64,000 nt of DNA from Bhargavaea cecembensis (GCF_001619585.1 NZ_LQNT01000009.1:558001-622000); one strand, 5' to 3'. Positions 1 to 9,040 are shown, counted from the stretch's first letter. A program made the numbers and translations. The notes: generated from the letters alone by a model not told the origin.

Positions 1-1064
1 GAGTCGACGACAAGATAATATTCCGGGTCGATCCCGGCTTTCCGGAACAATGTATCCAGTTCGCCGAGCTTCCGGTATTCCTTTGCCGGATTGAAATCAA
101 TGTACTGGAACAGCCGGCGGTTCACGAACCGGTCGCACAGGTCGGACAGGATTTCATCGTCCTCACGGATCCAGGTTTCAAAATAAGTCATCAGGATGTA
201 TTCATCCAGCGCGATATAATCAGTGAGATCGTACGTCTTGTCGAAGAACGACTTAAAATGGACGGGCTCCTGCTTGAACGTATACCCTTCTTCGCTCAAA
301 ACTTTCGCCCTCTGCAAGATTTTTACGAGGATCACTTCTGCAGAGCGTGACACCGGATGGAAGTATACCTGCCAGTACATCTGGTACCGGCTCATGATAT
401 AGTCTTCCACCGCATGCATGCCGCTCTGCTTGATGACAGCCTGTTCCTCGGATGGGCGCATGACCCGAAGGATCCTTTCCATATCGAAATGGCCGTAGCT
501 GACCCCCGTGAAATAAGCGTCCCGCTGAAGATAATCCATCCGGTCGGCGTCAATCTGGCTTGAAATCAGGCTCACGACGAGCTTGTCCGGATAGGTCTTC
601 CCGATGACGTCTGCCACTTTCTGAGGAAACTCTTCACTGACACGCCGGAGAACTGCATTCACCTCAGTATCCCCGAGCAGGATTTTCTGGGTGAACAGTT
701 CATGGTCCAGATCGAATACCTTCTCGAAGGCATGGGAAAACGGCCCATGGCCGAGGTCATGGAGCAGCGCCGCGCACAGCGTCACGAGCCTCTCCGAATC
801 ATTCCACTGCGACCGTCCGCTGAAACTGTCGTCGATGATGCGGCGTACAATCTCATAGACGCCGAGCGAATGATTAAAGCGGCTGTGCTCCGCACCGTGG
901 AACACGAGGTAGGTCGTGCCGAGCTGATGGATGCGGCGAAGCCGCTGAAATTCTCTGGTTGCAATCAGATCCCAGATCACCTGGTCTTTCACATGGATGT
1001 ACCGGTGAACCGGGTCTTTGAACACTTTTTCTTCACTCAGTTTTTGTGTGGCATAGTCCATCAT
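1..1064 (-). CDS. ywfO: HD-domain phosphohydrolase, YwfO family (partial)
   Basis: The reading frame is open from an ATG-ATG start at 1064, preceded by GGGAGGTG, to the window edge, giving at least 354 residues with no stop; the C-terminus is cut off. The protein carries the HD signature of metal-dependent phosphohydrolases: RFNHSLGVYE, then LLHDLGHGPFSH, and later ISSQIDADRMDYLQRD. This is the pattern of dGTPase-like YwfO proteins (about 430 residues), which hydrolyse nucleotides in the cytoplasm. The physiological substrate cannot be read from sequence. It is divergent from rsfA across a 207-bp gap, the same neighbourhood as ywfO-ywfN in Bacillus subtilis, which supports orthology. Confidence 0.9.
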   Translation of the reverse strand, partial: MMDYATQKLSEEKVFKDPVHRYIHVKDQVIWDLIATREFQRLRRIHQLGTTYLVFHGAEHSRFNHSLGVYEIVRRIIDDSFSGRSQWNDSERLVTLCAALLHDLGHGPFSHAFEKVFDLDHELFTQKILLGDTEVNAVLRRVSEEFPQKVADVIGKTYPDKLVVSLISSQIDADRMDYLQRDAYFTGVSYGHFDMERILRVMRPSEEQAVIKQSGMHAVEDYIMSRYQMYWQVYFHPVSRSAEVILVKILQRAKVLSEEGYTFKQEPVHFKSFFDKTYDLTDYIALDEYILMTYFETWIREDDEILSDLCDRFVNRRLFQYIDFNPAKEYRKLGELDTLFRKAGIDPEYYLVVD

Positions 1065-1271
1065 CTGGCACCTCCCGGAAACAGTGGGTCCTTCCAGTAT
1101 ACCTTGTCCGGCCCTTGTTTGGAACGGTCGGCGGCCACCTTCCCCTCCTAAAATCAAATCCGAAAAGATGCGCATTCTCCGACATTTCCAAATGGAACGG
1201 TATAAAACGCGGAACGGCTGTGCAAACTGACACCAGGCAAACATTCTATGAAGATGGCAGGAGGTACACAA

Positions 1272-1904
1272 ATGGTGAAAGTCAGACAGGATGCCTGGGT
1301 AGAAGAAAACGACCGGCTGCTCGCGGATACGGTGCTGCGCCATGTACGTGAAGGAAGCACACAGCTTAACGCGTTTGAGGAAGCCGGTGACGCGATGAAC
1401 AGGACGGCTGCGGCATGCGGGTTCAGATGGAACGCGGTCGTCAGGAAAGAATACGAAAAAGAGCTGGCCGAAGCGAAAAAAGAACGCAAAGCGAACCTCA
1501 AGGCGATGGGCAAAGATTTCCGCCGCAAAAACTCGGGACTCTATGTGGTTCCGGACGGAGCGGAGGGCGAAGGCAGGGCGGCGATCCGGCTGTCAAACCT
1601 CTCGCTTGATGTGGTGATCGCCTATCTGATGCGTCTTCAGCATACGAATCTCGCGGATCAGGAAACGATGAAGTGGAAGCATACTGCCGAAGCGGCGGAA
1701 CGCCGGGTCGGAGAGCTTGAGTCGGAAGTCGCACGCCTCGCCAGGGAAAATGATGAAATCCGGGATGATTATGAGCAGTTCGTCCAGATTATGAACCGCG
1801 CGCGCAAATTGGTCGCCTTCGAAGAGGACGAGAACTCATCGGCCGTCTTCCGGATGGAGCAGAACGGAAACCTGGTAAACAATGATGAGCAGCAGGCACA
1901 CTGA
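1272..1904 (+). CDS. rsfA: RsfA-family transcriptional regulator
   Basis: A 210-residue protein. The N-terminal 55 residues (VRQDAWVEENDRLLADTVLRH and onward) form the Myb/SANT-like DNA-binding region of the RsfA/YlbO family, and residues about 130-180 form a coiled coil rich in Glu and Arg. In B. subtilis RsfA fine-tunes sigma-F genes in the forespore. I chose the ATG at 1272 because AGGAGG lies just upstream; a longer frame from 1248 has no ribosome site. It is followed by a strong terminator. A sporulation regulator here, beside a broken cwlJ, is either a remnant or has another role. Confidence 0.85.
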   Translation: MVKVRQDAWVEENDRLLADTVLRHVREGSTQLNAFEEAGDAMNRTAAACGFRWNAVVRKEYEKELAEAKKERKANLKAMGKDFRRKNSGLYVVPDGAEGEGRAAIRLSNLSLDVVIAYLMRLQHTNLADQETMKWKHTAEAAERRVGELESEVARLARENDEIRDDYEQFVQIMNRARKLVAFEEDENSSAVFRMEQNGNLVNNDEQQAH

Positions 1905-1922
1905 TGCCGCGGCTCGTGCATA

Positions 1923-1982
1923 AACAAACGGCAAGGATACCATCGCCTGCGGAATCAGGCGGCGGAGTCCTTGCCGTTTGTT
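1923..1982. terminator. Bidirectional terminator between rsfA and lipL
   Basis: A perfect 15-bp inverted repeat (1923-1937 with 1968-1982, core AAACGGCAAGGA) encloses a second small hairpin (CGCCTG/CAGGCG, 1945-1962). It sits between convergent rsfA and lipL, so it can end both transcripts. Confidence 0.8.
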
Positions 1983-1999
1983 CGGTTGATGGAACTGGC

Positions 2000-2845
2000 T
2001 CAAATACCTTCGAGCAGCTTGGCGTTCCGTTCGACGACACGCTTCAGGTAGGTCGTGTACAGGTCTATTTCATCCCCTCCGATAAAGCTGTCACGGACAT
2101 TACCCGACGACAGTACGTGCAGCAAGCGGCGGACCCGGCTGTTCAGGTCTGTGACGGTTACCTCCGCGCCAAGCAGTTCGGATAGCGAGGCCATCACTCC
2201 AGGCCGGATTGACGGATATTCAAACTTCGTCTCCTCTCCTTTCAGCCCTGCCGCGTACATATCGCCGATGAGCCGCGCACGCTCAGAACCGCTTCCTTCA
2301 ACACACAGGTAGATCTGGACGGCGATTCCGCCGCGGAGCCTGCGCTGTGATATGCCGGCGAATTTCCTGCCGCCGATGCTCAGGTCGTACGAACCCGGGC
2401 AGTATGAGCCGACAATCTCATAGGCTTCGATCCGGCCGGCTGCTTCAGGCAAAAGCATGCGGACAAATTCGAGCATGACTTCATAACCCGCCGGGATGTC
2501 GATTGCCCTGCCTTTCTCGGACAGTGCGATCGTGATATTCAGAATGCCTTCATCGAGGACGACGGCGAGCCCGCCGGAATTCCGGACGATCGGCCGCCAT
2601 CCGTTCAGCCGGAGCAGCTCTGTCGCGTCTTCTATATACGGCAGCCGGTGGTCCTGGATGCCGAGGACGATGGTACGGTCATGCACCCATGTGCGCACGG
2701 ACGGCATACTTTTCCGCTGGCCGACGACATGGCAGAGCGTATCGTCCATGGCGAACGATTCCAGGGCGGACCGGCCGAGCCCGCTCACCGACTGGTCGAT
2801 AAATCGCCAGGCCGGCTGCCGGAGAAGATTAAGCGTTTGTTCCAT
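2000..2845 (-). CDS. lipL: Octanoyl-[GcvH]:protein N-octanoyltransferase LipL
   Basis: LipL moves octanoyl groups from the glycine cleavage H protein to E2 subunits of 2-oxoacid dehydrogenases, the relay step of lipoate synthesis in Bacillota. The protein has the biotin/lipoate ligase fold, including RNSGGLAVVLDEGILN at about residue 88 and the catalytic cysteine in GSYCPGSYD (Cys149, matching the Cys150 region of the B. subtilis enzyme). Choosing the ATG at 2845, which has GGGAG eight bases upstream, gives 281 residues, the length of the B. subtilis protein. A further in-frame ATG at 2860 has no ribosome site. The next gene, hemQ, is divergent. Confidence 0.95.
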   Translation of the reverse strand: MEQTLNLLRQPAWRFIDQSVSGLGRSALESFAMDDTLCHVVGQRKSMPSVRTWVHDRTIVLGIQDHRLPYIEDATELLRLNGWRPIVRNSGGLAVVLDEGILNITIALSEKGRAIDIPAGYEVMLEFVRMLLPEAAGRIEAYEIVGSYCPGSYDLSIGGRKFAGISQRRLRGGIAVQIYLCVEGSGSERARLIGDMYAAGLKGEETKFEYPSIRPGVMASLSELLGAEVTVTDLNSRVRRLLHVLSSGNVRDSFIGGDEIDLYTTYLKRVVERNAKLLEGI

Positions 2846-3052
2846 AGTTTTGTCTCCCATATATCTGATCCGCCCGCCCGGCGAGTGCCGGACGCGGTAC
2901 GTTTTTTCATTCCAGAGTCAAGCATACACAAAAACCGACAAAACGGAAAACCGGGACTTTTTCACAAAACGGTGACACTGGGGCTTGCGCGCGGACCGTG
3001 CCTGCCTTCTGTGATAGACTGAAGCCATATGATCCCAAAGGAGTGTATCCAC

Positions 3053-3805
3053 ATGAACGAAGCTGCAATCACACTGGACGGCTGGTATGTCCTCCATGAC
3101 TTCCGCACGATGGACTGGGCATCGTGGAAAGCTGTTCCTGAAGAAGAACGGAAAGCGGCAACCGATGAATTCATCGCTTACCTCGATAAGCTCCAGAAAG
3201 CCGACGACGAAAAGACAGGCAGCCATGCATTTTATACAGTGGTCGGCCAGAAGGCGGACTTCATGCTCATGACTCTGCGTCCGACTATGGACGAGCTCCA
3301 GCAGCTGGAGGCCGAGTTCAACAAACTCGCCATTGCGGACTACACGACTCCGACATATTCCTATGTTTCTGTTGTCGAGCTGTCCAACTACCTGGCGAAG
3401 GAGTCCGACGAAGACCCTTACCAGAATCCTTACGTCCGCGGGCGGCTATATCCGGAACTTCCTCGTTCGCAATATGTCTGCTTCTATCCGATGGACAAGA
3501 AGCGCGAAGGCGAAGACAACTGGTACATGCTCGATATGGACCGCCGTCGCGAACTGATGAGGAGCCATGGGCTGATCGGCCGCAGCTACGCGGGCAAGGT
3601 CAAGCAGATTATTTCCGGTTCCGTCGGCTTTGACGACTACGAATGGGGCGTGACACTCTTCTCCGACGACGTGCTCCAGTTCAAGAAACTCGTCTATGAA
3701 ATGCGCTTTGACGAAGTAAGTGCGCGCTACGGTGTCTTCGGCTCATTCTTCGTCGGCACGATCCTCCAGGGAGATGACCGTACCTCCTTCTTTAATGTCC
3801 AGTAA
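3053..3805 (+). CDS. hemQ: Coproheme decarboxylase HemQ
   Basis: HemQ oxidatively decarboxylates Fe-coproporphyrin III to heme b, the last step of the coproporphyrin-dependent heme pathway of Gram-positive bacteria. The 250-residue product is a chlorite-dismutase-fold protein. Known active-site residues are visible at Staphylococcus numbering: Arg131 (in VRGRLYPE), catalytic Tyr145 (in FYPMDKKR), proximal heme ligand His172 (in MRSHG) and Gln185 (in KVKQII). The start at 3053 is preceded by AAAGGAG. It appears to be a single-gene transcript with its own terminator. Confidence 0.97.
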   Translation: MNEAAITLDGWYVLHDFRTMDWASWKAVPEEERKAATDEFIAYLDKLQKADDEKTGSHAFYTVVGQKADFMLMTLRPTMDELQQLEAEFNKLAIADYTTPTYSYVSVVELSNYLAKESDEDPYQNPYVRGRLYPELPRSQYVCFYPMDKKREGEDNWYMLDMDRRRELMRSHGLIGRSYAGKVKQIISGSVGFDDYEWGVTLFSDDVLQFKKLVYEMRFDEVSARYGVFGSFFVGTILQGDDRTSFFNVQ

Positions 3806-3811
3806 ATGAAA

Positions 3812-3850
3812 TAATGCCCGGCGGCCTCTTTGGCTGCGGGGCATTTTTTG
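3812..3850 (+). terminator. Terminator after hemQ
   Basis: The stem AATGCCCGGCGGCC / GGCTGCGGGGCATT is followed by TTTTTT, seven bases past the hemQ stop. Confidence 0.85.
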
Positions 3851-3900
3851 CTGCTATATACAGGCGGGGAAAACAGCCACCTTCTCCTATTTGTACAGTT

Positions 3901-4758
3901 TCAGCCTCTCAGATAATCCATGAATTCCTCTTCCAGCGTCATCGGATCCCAGTCAGTGAGAGCGGCGTCCATTCCGCGGAGTTCCGCGCGGTGCTCGATA
4001 AAACCATCTGCGATGTAATAGCCGAGGCGAGAGAAACTGTGCCGGGTTCCGCCGGACAGGCGGAACCATTCCTTATCCTTTTCGTTATTCCACCCGGTCT
4101 TCATATCGTCCAGGAACGATTCATGGAGCTTTTTCCTGTTTGCCATGTAGAACCCGTACCCTTCCTCGCCAAGCGCACCGAATGAGATATAGTCCGGCCG
4201 GCCTCTGGCCGGTACGGCCAGCTTGGACAGATAGATTGCACCGCCTTCAGACAAGAGGGTGACGAGCGGATGACTCCAGTCGACCTTCCGCCACCAATTT
4301 TGTCCCGATGCTTCTGCACACATTCGGTGATGGACGACATGACCCGTCTCGTGAGCCGCGACAAGGCGCAAGTTGTCGGTGTCCGGAGTCAGCATTTCAA
4401 GCGCATAGAACACTTCATCCTTTTTGGGGCCCGCGACAAATGCGTTCGAGCCGAAAGCACCGACAAACAGATGCTGATCATTGTCTGCGTCGATTCCGGT
4501 CGTTCCTCGGTATAGGTCGCGCACATTTTCGATTTCCTCGGGGAGCAGCTGGCCGGCACGCGAGATGTCATCCGCCTTTGCCGGATACTGCTCGATCGCA
4601 CGGATGAGACGCTCGTCCGTCTGCGGGCAGTAATCCGGGAAGTAAACCCCGAAAATTTCAGGGTACCGGGCAAAATAATCCAGTAGTCCGTTCTTTGTCT
4701 TCAGTTCCCCGCTGTCCAGTCTCTCCATGAACTCATAGACCGTATTGTTGATCGCCAA
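3901..4758 (-). CDS. Putative zinc metalloprotease (HExxH)
   Basis: A 285-residue protein starting at TTG 4758, with GGAGGAG eight bases upstream. The helix LRLVAAHETGHVVHH (residues about 130-145) contains the HExxH zinc-binding motif of gluzincin-type peptidases. Downstream, LLSEGGAIYLSKL has the glutamate expected as the third ligand, and the end is rich in aromatic residues (GYYIADGFIEH). There is no signal peptide or membrane segment, so it should be cytoplasmic. I cannot assign a named family. The gene is divergent from cwlJ and convergent with hemQ. Confidence 0.6.
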   Translation of the reverse strand: MAINNTVYEFMERLDSGELKTKNGLLDYFARYPEIFGVYFPDYCPQTDERLIRAIEQYPAKADDISRAGQLLPEEIENVRDLYRGTTGIDADNDQHLFVGAFGSNAFVAGPKKDEVFYALEMLTPDTDNLRLVAAHETGHVVHHRMCAEASGQNWWRKVDWSHPLVTLLSEGGAIYLSKLAVPARGRPDYISFGALGEEGYGFYMANRKKLHESFLDDMKTGWNNEKDKEWFRLSGGTRHSFSRLGYYIADGFIEHRAELRGMDAALTDWDPMTLEEEFMDYLRG

Positions 4759-4843
4759 ATCAAATTCTCCTCCCGTCCAAATCCGGATATATGGAATGTA
4801 CCCCCCTCCCTCCTCATATAGTCATTAGCGAGGGGGTCACACG

Positions 4844-5260
4844 ATGGCGGTTGTACGAGCAAATGAAAAAGAAGTGCAACTGCTGGCGCGCTGATGCGCG
4901 CCGAAGCAGAAGGAGAAGGCGAACTCGGGATGCTCATGGTCGGCAACGTCGACGTCAACCGGGTCCGCGGCGACTGTTTGGATTTCGGGGACATCCGGAC
5001 CATACAGCAGATGGTCTTCCAGAGTCCCGGCGGTTTCGAGGCGACAACGAAAGGCTACTTCTATCAGTGCCCGCGCACAGGACATCCGCCTGGCCCGCCG
5101 GGTCATCAACGGGGAGCGGTTCCACCCGGCAACCCGATCGCTCTGGTTTTTCATGCCGGAGGGTGAATGCCCGGCACAGTGGTATAACCAGTGGAATACT
5201 GGCCGCTTCAAGTCGCACTGCTTCTATTCGCCGTCCGAAAGTGATTGCCCGTCAGTATAA
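4844..5260 (+). pseudogene. cwlJ: Spore cortex-lytic hydrolase CwlJ, two frameshifts
   Basis: The start at 4844 (AGGGGG upstream) opens a frame encoding MAVVRANEKEVQLLAR, which stops at 4892. The homology continues in the next frame from 4891 (LMRAEAEGEGELGMLMVGN to GGFEATTKGYFYQ, about 5067), then returns to the first frame from 5069 (ARAQDIRLARRVINGERF to GRFKSHCFYSPSESDCPSV, stop 5258-5260). Joined, this is a CwlJ of about 139 residues, the size of the B. subtilis enzyme that degrades spore cortex during germination. One base is missing near 4891 and one is extra (or two missing) near 5068. The gene precedes gerQ as in B. subtilis. Assembly error is possible. Confidence 0.85.
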
Positions 5261-5281
5261 GTGAGAGAAAGGTGGAACAAC

Positions 5282-5650
5282 ATGGTCCAATACTATTGGA
5301 ATCCGAACATGCGGCCGATGCCGATGCAGCCGATGCAGCAGCCACAGCAACAAATGGTCCCTCCGCAGGTGACACTGCCGACAGCTCCCCCGCGTCGAAA
5401 TGAAGAATCCTACATTGAGAACATCCTTCGGCTGAACCGCGGACAGCCCGGCACGTTCCATTTCTCGTTCGAGCACGGGGAGCGACAAACGACAACGAAG
5501 ACGGTACGCGGAGTGGTCGAACAGGCCGGACGAGATCATGTCATTTTGAGGGAAGCACGCACCGATCACCGCTTCCTGTTCCCGATGATCTACTTTGACT
5601 ATGCGGAGTTCGACGAAGAGATCAACTATTTCGACTCGGCACCACGATAA
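5282..5650 (+). CDS. gerQ: Spore coat protein GerQ
   Basis: A 122-residue protein with a Met/Pro/Gln-rich N-terminus (residues about 8-35, MRPMPMQPMQQPQQQ) and a conserved C-terminal GerQ domain starting at SYIENILRLNRG. In Bacillus, GerQ is a coat protein cross-linked by transglutaminase and needed for CwlJ to localise. The start at 5282 has AAAGGTGG upstream. The open frame is intact although the partner gene cwlJ, 21 bp upstream in the same direction, is frameshifted. At 122 residues it is shorter than the B. subtilis protein (about 180), the difference lying in the low-complexity N-terminus. Confidence 0.9.
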   Translation: MVQYYWNPNMRPMPMQPMQQPQQQMVPPQVTLPTAPPRRNEESYIENILRLNRGQPGTFHFSFEHGERQTTTKTVRGVVEQAGRDHVILREARTDHRFLFPMIYFDYAEFDEEINYFDSAPR

Positions 5651-5657
5651 CAGGAAA

Positions 5658-5686
5658 GAGCCATCCGCCCCGGATGGCTCTTTTTC
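5658..5686 (+). terminator. Terminator after gerQ
   Basis: The stem GAGCCATCCG / CGGATGGCTC (5658-5667 with 5671-5680) is followed by five T. Confidence 0.85.
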
Positions 5687-5773
5687 GTGTACGGGCTGAA
5701 GAAAATAAAATATGGGAGTCAATTTGGAATAATAGCTCCCGAATTGGAGCCCTGTTCACCGGACAATATCAAA

Positions 5774-5804
5774 ACCGGCCGCCAGATGAAACGGCGGCCG
5801 GCTT
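5774..5804 (-). terminator. Terminator after the ung-ywdI-ywdK transcript
   Basis: The hairpin GCCGGCCGCC / GGCGGCCGG is followed on the minus strand by TTTTG, just past the ywdK stop. Confidence 0.7.
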
Positions 5805-5811
5805 CTGCGGC

Positions 5812-6192
5812 TTATCCGACATGCTTGACTGCTGCGATGATCACCATGATCCAGCCGGCGATAAAGGCAACGCCGCCGATCGGGGTGATTGCGCCGAGAA
5901 TGCCGATCTGTGTCAGGGCGAGTACATAAAGGCTTCCGGAGAAAATAATGATTCCAGCCAGCATCAGCCAGCCCGCCCAGTTCAGCTGGGAAGCCGCACC
6001 GAGCAGTGCCTGGCTTTGCAGGATGCCGATCAGGATCAGGCCGAGCGCATGGTACATCTGGTATTTGGCCGCCGTCTCCCAGATGGCGATATAATGGTCC
6101 GATACCTTGCCCTCGAGACCGTGTGCGCCAAATGCGCCCATTCCAACCGAAATCATTGCATTCACCGCACCTGCTATCAAAAAGATTTTCAC
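5812..6192 (-). CDS. ywdK: DUF423 small membrane protein (YwdK-like)
   Basis: A 126-residue, four-helix integral membrane protein of the DUF423 family. Typical marks are the N-terminal helix with [19 protein letters not shown], then [26 protein letters not shown] and the closing [17 protein letters not shown]. The molecular function is not known. It starts at GTG 6192 behind AAGGGGAA. It follows ywdI and ung on the same strand, the same set of neighbours as in B. subtilis, where ywdI, ung, ywdK and gerQ are adjacent. Confidence 0.85.
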   Translation of the reverse strand: MKIFLIAGAVNAMISVGMGAFGAHGLEGKVSDHYIAIWETAAKYQMYHALGLILIGILQSQALLGAASQLNWAGWLMLAGIIIFSGSLYVLALTQIGILGAITPIGGVAFIAGWIMVIIAAVKHVG

Positions 6193-6213
6193 TTTATTCC
6201 CCTTCTTTCCGGC

Positions 6214-6477
6214 TTAAAAGTCGAAGATGGAATCACCGTTGGCCCCGTCCTCTTCGCGCCTCGGCGCGGCGGGACGAATGCCCTGCGGATCTGCCGGTGC
6301 GGCAAGAGGCACAGGCTTCACTTCCGGCATCCGGTTCTGCGGACTGCTGCCGAGCGCCGCTTCCGACAACGCACGAATGGCGGCGAGGGACTCCCGCTGT
6401 GAGGCCGGGTCGCCCGCGATTCTGGCCGCACGAAGATGGCGTTCCATTTCTTCGAGGATCCGTTCAATCGGAATCAT
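6214..6477 (-). CDS. ywdI: YwdI-family protein
   Basis: An 87-residue protein with an amphipathic N-terminal helix (IERILEEMERHLRAARIAGD), a Pro/Ala-rich middle and the acidic ending DGANGDSIFDF. It matches the YwdI family by size, order and its position between ung and ywdK. No function is known. The start at 6477 has GGAGGGGATCGG upstream. Confidence 0.7.
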   Translation of the reverse strand: MIPIERILEEMERHLRAARIAGDPASQRESLAAIRALSEAALGSSPQNRMPEVKPVPLAAPADPQGIRPAAPRREEDGANGDSIFDF

Positions 6478-6557
6478 CCGATCCCCTCCATTCCGTTAAG
6501 AGTGTATCATATCAAATTCCGCGTACTATCTGCGGTTCCGCACAATCCCGTGACAAT

Positions 6558-7241
6558 TCACCGGGCATCCGTCCGGCACCAATCGATCTCGTTTTCGCCC
6601 CACTCCTTCAGGAAAGCGTTCGTACGGCTGAATGGCCTGCTGCCGAAAAATCCGCGGTTTGCGCTGAGGGGGCTTGGATGCGGTGACTCAATGACCGCAT
6701 GACGCGCCGTGTCGATCAGCTTTTTCTTTTCCTGTGCGGGGCGGCCCCAGAGGATGAACACAAGCGGCGCCTCCCTCGCAGATAGTTTCCGGATCACTTC
6801 ATCAGTGAGTGTTTCCCACCCTTTTCCGCGGTGGGAATGTGCCTCTCCGGAGCGGACCGTGAGCACGGTGTTCAGCATCATGACACCCTGTTCCGCCCAT
6901 CCGGTGAGCGTCCCGTCATCGGGAACATCGCAGCCGATGTCCTTCTGCAATTCCTTGAACACATTTCGAAGGCTTGGCGGTTTCCGGATGCCCTTTTTCA
7001 CGGAAAAACTCAGCCCGTGCGCCTGGCCGGGCCCGTGGTACGGGTCCTGGCCGAGGATGACTACCCTGACCGATTCGTACGGCGTCAGCTCAAACGCTGT
7101 CCAGATATCGTTCATCGGGGGATAGATTTCCCTCCCTGCATATTCCTCTTTCAGAAATTCACGCAGCTCCAGATAGTAGGGCTTGGAAAACTCTTCCCCG
7201 ATCACGTCCTGCCAGCTATTGTCCAAAATCTCCTTTGCCAT
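6558..7241 (-). CDS. ung: Uracil-DNA glycosylase
   Basis: Family 1 uracil-DNA glycosylase, which removes uracil from DNA as the first step of base excision repair. The 227-residue product shows the water-activating loop [16 protein letters not shown], the uracil-binding [12 protein letters not shown] segment and the minor-groove intercalation loop [14 protein letters not shown] start it at the ATG at 7241, eight bases after AAGGAG. A GTG at 7250 overlaps that ribosome site. It lies immediately downstream of the DUF4230 gene, which ends at 7247. Confidence 0.97.
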   Translation of the reverse strand: MAKEILDNSWQDVIGEEFSKPYYLELREFLKEEYAGREIYPPMNDIWTAFELTPYESVRVVILGQDPYHGPGQAHGLSFSVKKGIRKPPSLRNVFKELQKDIGCDVPDDGTLTGWAEQGVMMLNTVLTVRSGEAHSHRGKGWETLTDEVIRKLSAREAPLVFILWGRPAQEKKKLIDTARHAVIESPHPSPLSANRGFFGSRPFSRTNAFLKEWGENEIDWCRTDAR

Positions 7242-7246
7242 ATTGG

Positions 7247-7966
7247 TCACTCCTTGAACTCGACTTGTACGTCATAGCCCGATAATGAGTACATTTGCTG
7301 CAGAGTCTTTTCCGCATTCTCTCTTGCCTGGATGAGGACCCCTTGCTCAGTCGCCTCCTCAATGATCATCTTCTGTGCATCTTCGGCAAGCTCATAGCCT
7401 TCTTGGATGTCCGGCCGCTCGCGGAAGAGGCCTTCCTGGGAATACACTTCCGCTTCATCAAAGCGGATCACCGGCTCACCAAGGAACGTTGGTTCCGGTA
7501 CGGTGAGCGTGACCGTCTTGGCATTCTCATCAATTGTAATATCCTCCTCCCTCACATTGCCAAAGTCGATGCCCGCCTTGATGGAACCCGGTATGATCAC
7601 GAGGAGGTTGCGCTTCGTCCCCGGAATATCAATTCCGATACTCTTGCCAAATAGTTCATTATCCGTACGTTCGACGATGACTTTTGTAAAGGCCTCCGCT
7701 GTCGCAAGTTCGCTCAGCTCCTGCACGCTTTGGACGACTGCCCCCTTCTGTTCGGTGAATGTGCTGCCGCCCGTCAGCATACGCAGCGCAACCACCGGGA
7801 GGATGACCGCAAGCAGGAGAAGCGGAATTGCAATCCACAAAAATCCCTTTAACGCCCGGCCACGGCGTTTTCCGCCGCTTCTCCCCCCCGACGTGTCCCA
7901 TACTTCCTCGACCGTGACCGCACTTTCTTCTTCGGCCCGGCCCTTTTTCCCATTTCGTCCAGCCAT
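7247..7966 (-). CDS. DUF4230 membrane-anchored protein
   Basis: A 239-residue protein. A basic cytoplasmic N-terminus of about 50 residues is followed by one membrane helix ([20 protein letters not shown], about 55-75). The extracytoplasmic DUF4230 domain includes [14 protein letters not shown] and ends in a helix with [19 protein letters not shown]. The family often forms membrane-tethered assemblies related in shape to band-7 proteins; its function is unknown. The ATG at 7966 has GGAGGGAG upstream. It is probably cotranscribed with ung, because only five bases separate its stop from the ung start. Confidence 0.7.
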   Translation of the reverse strand: MAGRNGKKGRAEEESAVTVEEVWDTSGGRSGGKRRGRALKGFLWIAIPLLLLAVILPVVALRMLTGGSTFTEQKGAVVQSVQELSELATAEAFTKVIVERTDNELFGKSIGIDIPGTKRNLLVIIPGSIKAGIDFGNVREEDITIDENAKTVTLTVPEPTFLGEPVIRFDEAEVYSQEGLFRERPDIQEGYELAEDAQKMIIEEATEQGVLIQARENAEKTLQQMYSLSGYDVQVEFKE

Positions 7967-8118
7967 GTACTCTCTCCCTCCTCCCGCCAATCGGGTGAAT
8001 CTCTCATTCTTCTACAATACCCGATGTCACCCGGTTCACGCACGCACCGCGCGGCGAAAAGCTTTATAACTGCACCCCCTTAAGGCGAAATTAATTTTTC
8101 GTAAGATGTGCTATTTAT

Positions 8119-8130
8119 TTGTTACAATAA
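8119..8130 (+). promoter_or_regulatory. Extended -10 promoter candidate for pdxK
   Basis: TGTTACAAT (a TGn extension with -10 TACAAT at 8124-8129) lies 40 bp before the pdxK start in an AT-rich gap. No good -35 is visible. Confidence 0.45.
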
Positions 8131-8169
8131 GAACATTCAAATTAACCAACCAAAAAGGAGTCCTCGGAT

Positions 8170-9003
8170 ATGACACTGAAAAAGACACTTACAATTGCAG
8201 GATCCGATACATCGGGCGGCGCAGGAATCCAGGCTGACCTGAAAACTTTCCAGGAGCACGGCACATACGGCATGACTGCGCTCACTGTCGTTGCGACAAT
8301 GGACCCGGACAATAACTGGAGCCACGGCGTATATACGCTTCCCAACGACGTTCTGAAAGCCCAGCTGAAGACGGCTCTTTCCGTAGGCATCGATGCGGTG
8401 AAGACCGGCATGCTAAGCACCGAAGACGTCATCCGAACAGCAGGCGAAGGGATCCGCGGAACCGGTACCGACCATGTTGTCATCGACCCGGTCATGGTGT
8501 GCAAGGGCGAAGACGAAGTGCTGAACCCGGGCACCGTTGACGCAATGATCGAATTCCTTCTTCCGCTTGCGGAAGTCGTCACGCCGAACCTGTTCGAAGC
8601 CGGCCAGCTTTCCGGCCTCGGCAAGCTGACCACCATTGAGGACATGAAAAAAGCCGCGGAGAAAATCCACGACCTCGGATCGAAACATGTCGTCATCAAA
8701 GGCGGCAAGCAGCTTCAGCACGACAAGGCTGCTGACCTTTACTATGATGGCTCCAGATTCCTCCTTCTTGAATCCGAAAAGCAGGACACCATCTACACAC
8801 ACGGCGCCGGCTGCACATTCGCGGCTGCCATCACTGCAAACCTTGCGAACGGCCTCGGCGTGGAAGAAGCCGTCGTCGAAGCGAAAAAGTTCGTCGCTGC
8901 TGCGATCGCCCACGGCTGGAAGCTGAACCAGTACGTCGGTCCGGTCCTCCACGGCGCAAAAAACCAGCACGGTCCGGCTGAGGTCACCGTGACAGAAATC
9001 TGA
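8170..9003 (+). CDS. pdxK: Pyridoxine/pyridoxal kinase (ThiD-like PdxK)
   Basis: A ribokinase-fold enzyme of 277 residues that phosphorylates vitamin B6 precursors in the salvage pathway. Visible motifs are the N-terminal TIAGSDTSGGAGIQADLKTF, the substrate-loop region VKTGMLST, VIDPVMVCKGEDEVLN, and the anion-hole and catalytic sequence THGAGCTFAAAITANLA. The GAGC cysteine is typical of the Bacillus/Staphylococcus enzymes that process both HMP and pyridoxal. AAAAAGGAG precedes the start. It is monocistronic with its own terminator. A role in thiamine salvage (ThiD) is the alternative; no thi genes are nearby. Confidence 0.88.
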   Translation: MTLKKTLTIAGSDTSGGAGIQADLKTFQEHGTYGMTALTVVATMDPDNNWSHGVYTLPNDVLKAQLKTALSVGIDAVKTGMLSTEDVIRTAGEGIRGTGTDHVVIDPVMVCKGEDEVLNPGTVDAMIEFLLPLAEVVTPNLFEAGQLSGLGKLTTIEDMKKAAEKIHDLGSKHVVIKGGKQLQHDKAADLYYDGSRFLLLESEKQDTIYTHGAGCTFAAAITANLANGLGVEEAVVEAKKFVAAAIAHGWKLNQYVGPVLHGAKNQHGPAEVTVTEI

Positions 9004-9014
9004 TTTTAGCCGAT

Positions 9015-9040
9015 CGGCCGGGAATCCCCGGCCGTTTTTT
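9015..9040 (+). terminator. Terminator after pdxK
   Basis: The stem CGGCCGGG / CCCCGGCCG is followed by TTTTTT. Confidence 0.85.

Noticed and set aside
357-1151. Plus-strand frames inside the ywfO region
   Set aside because: The minus strand is continuously open from 1064 to the window edge with clear HD-domain motifs; the plus-strand frames are shadows.
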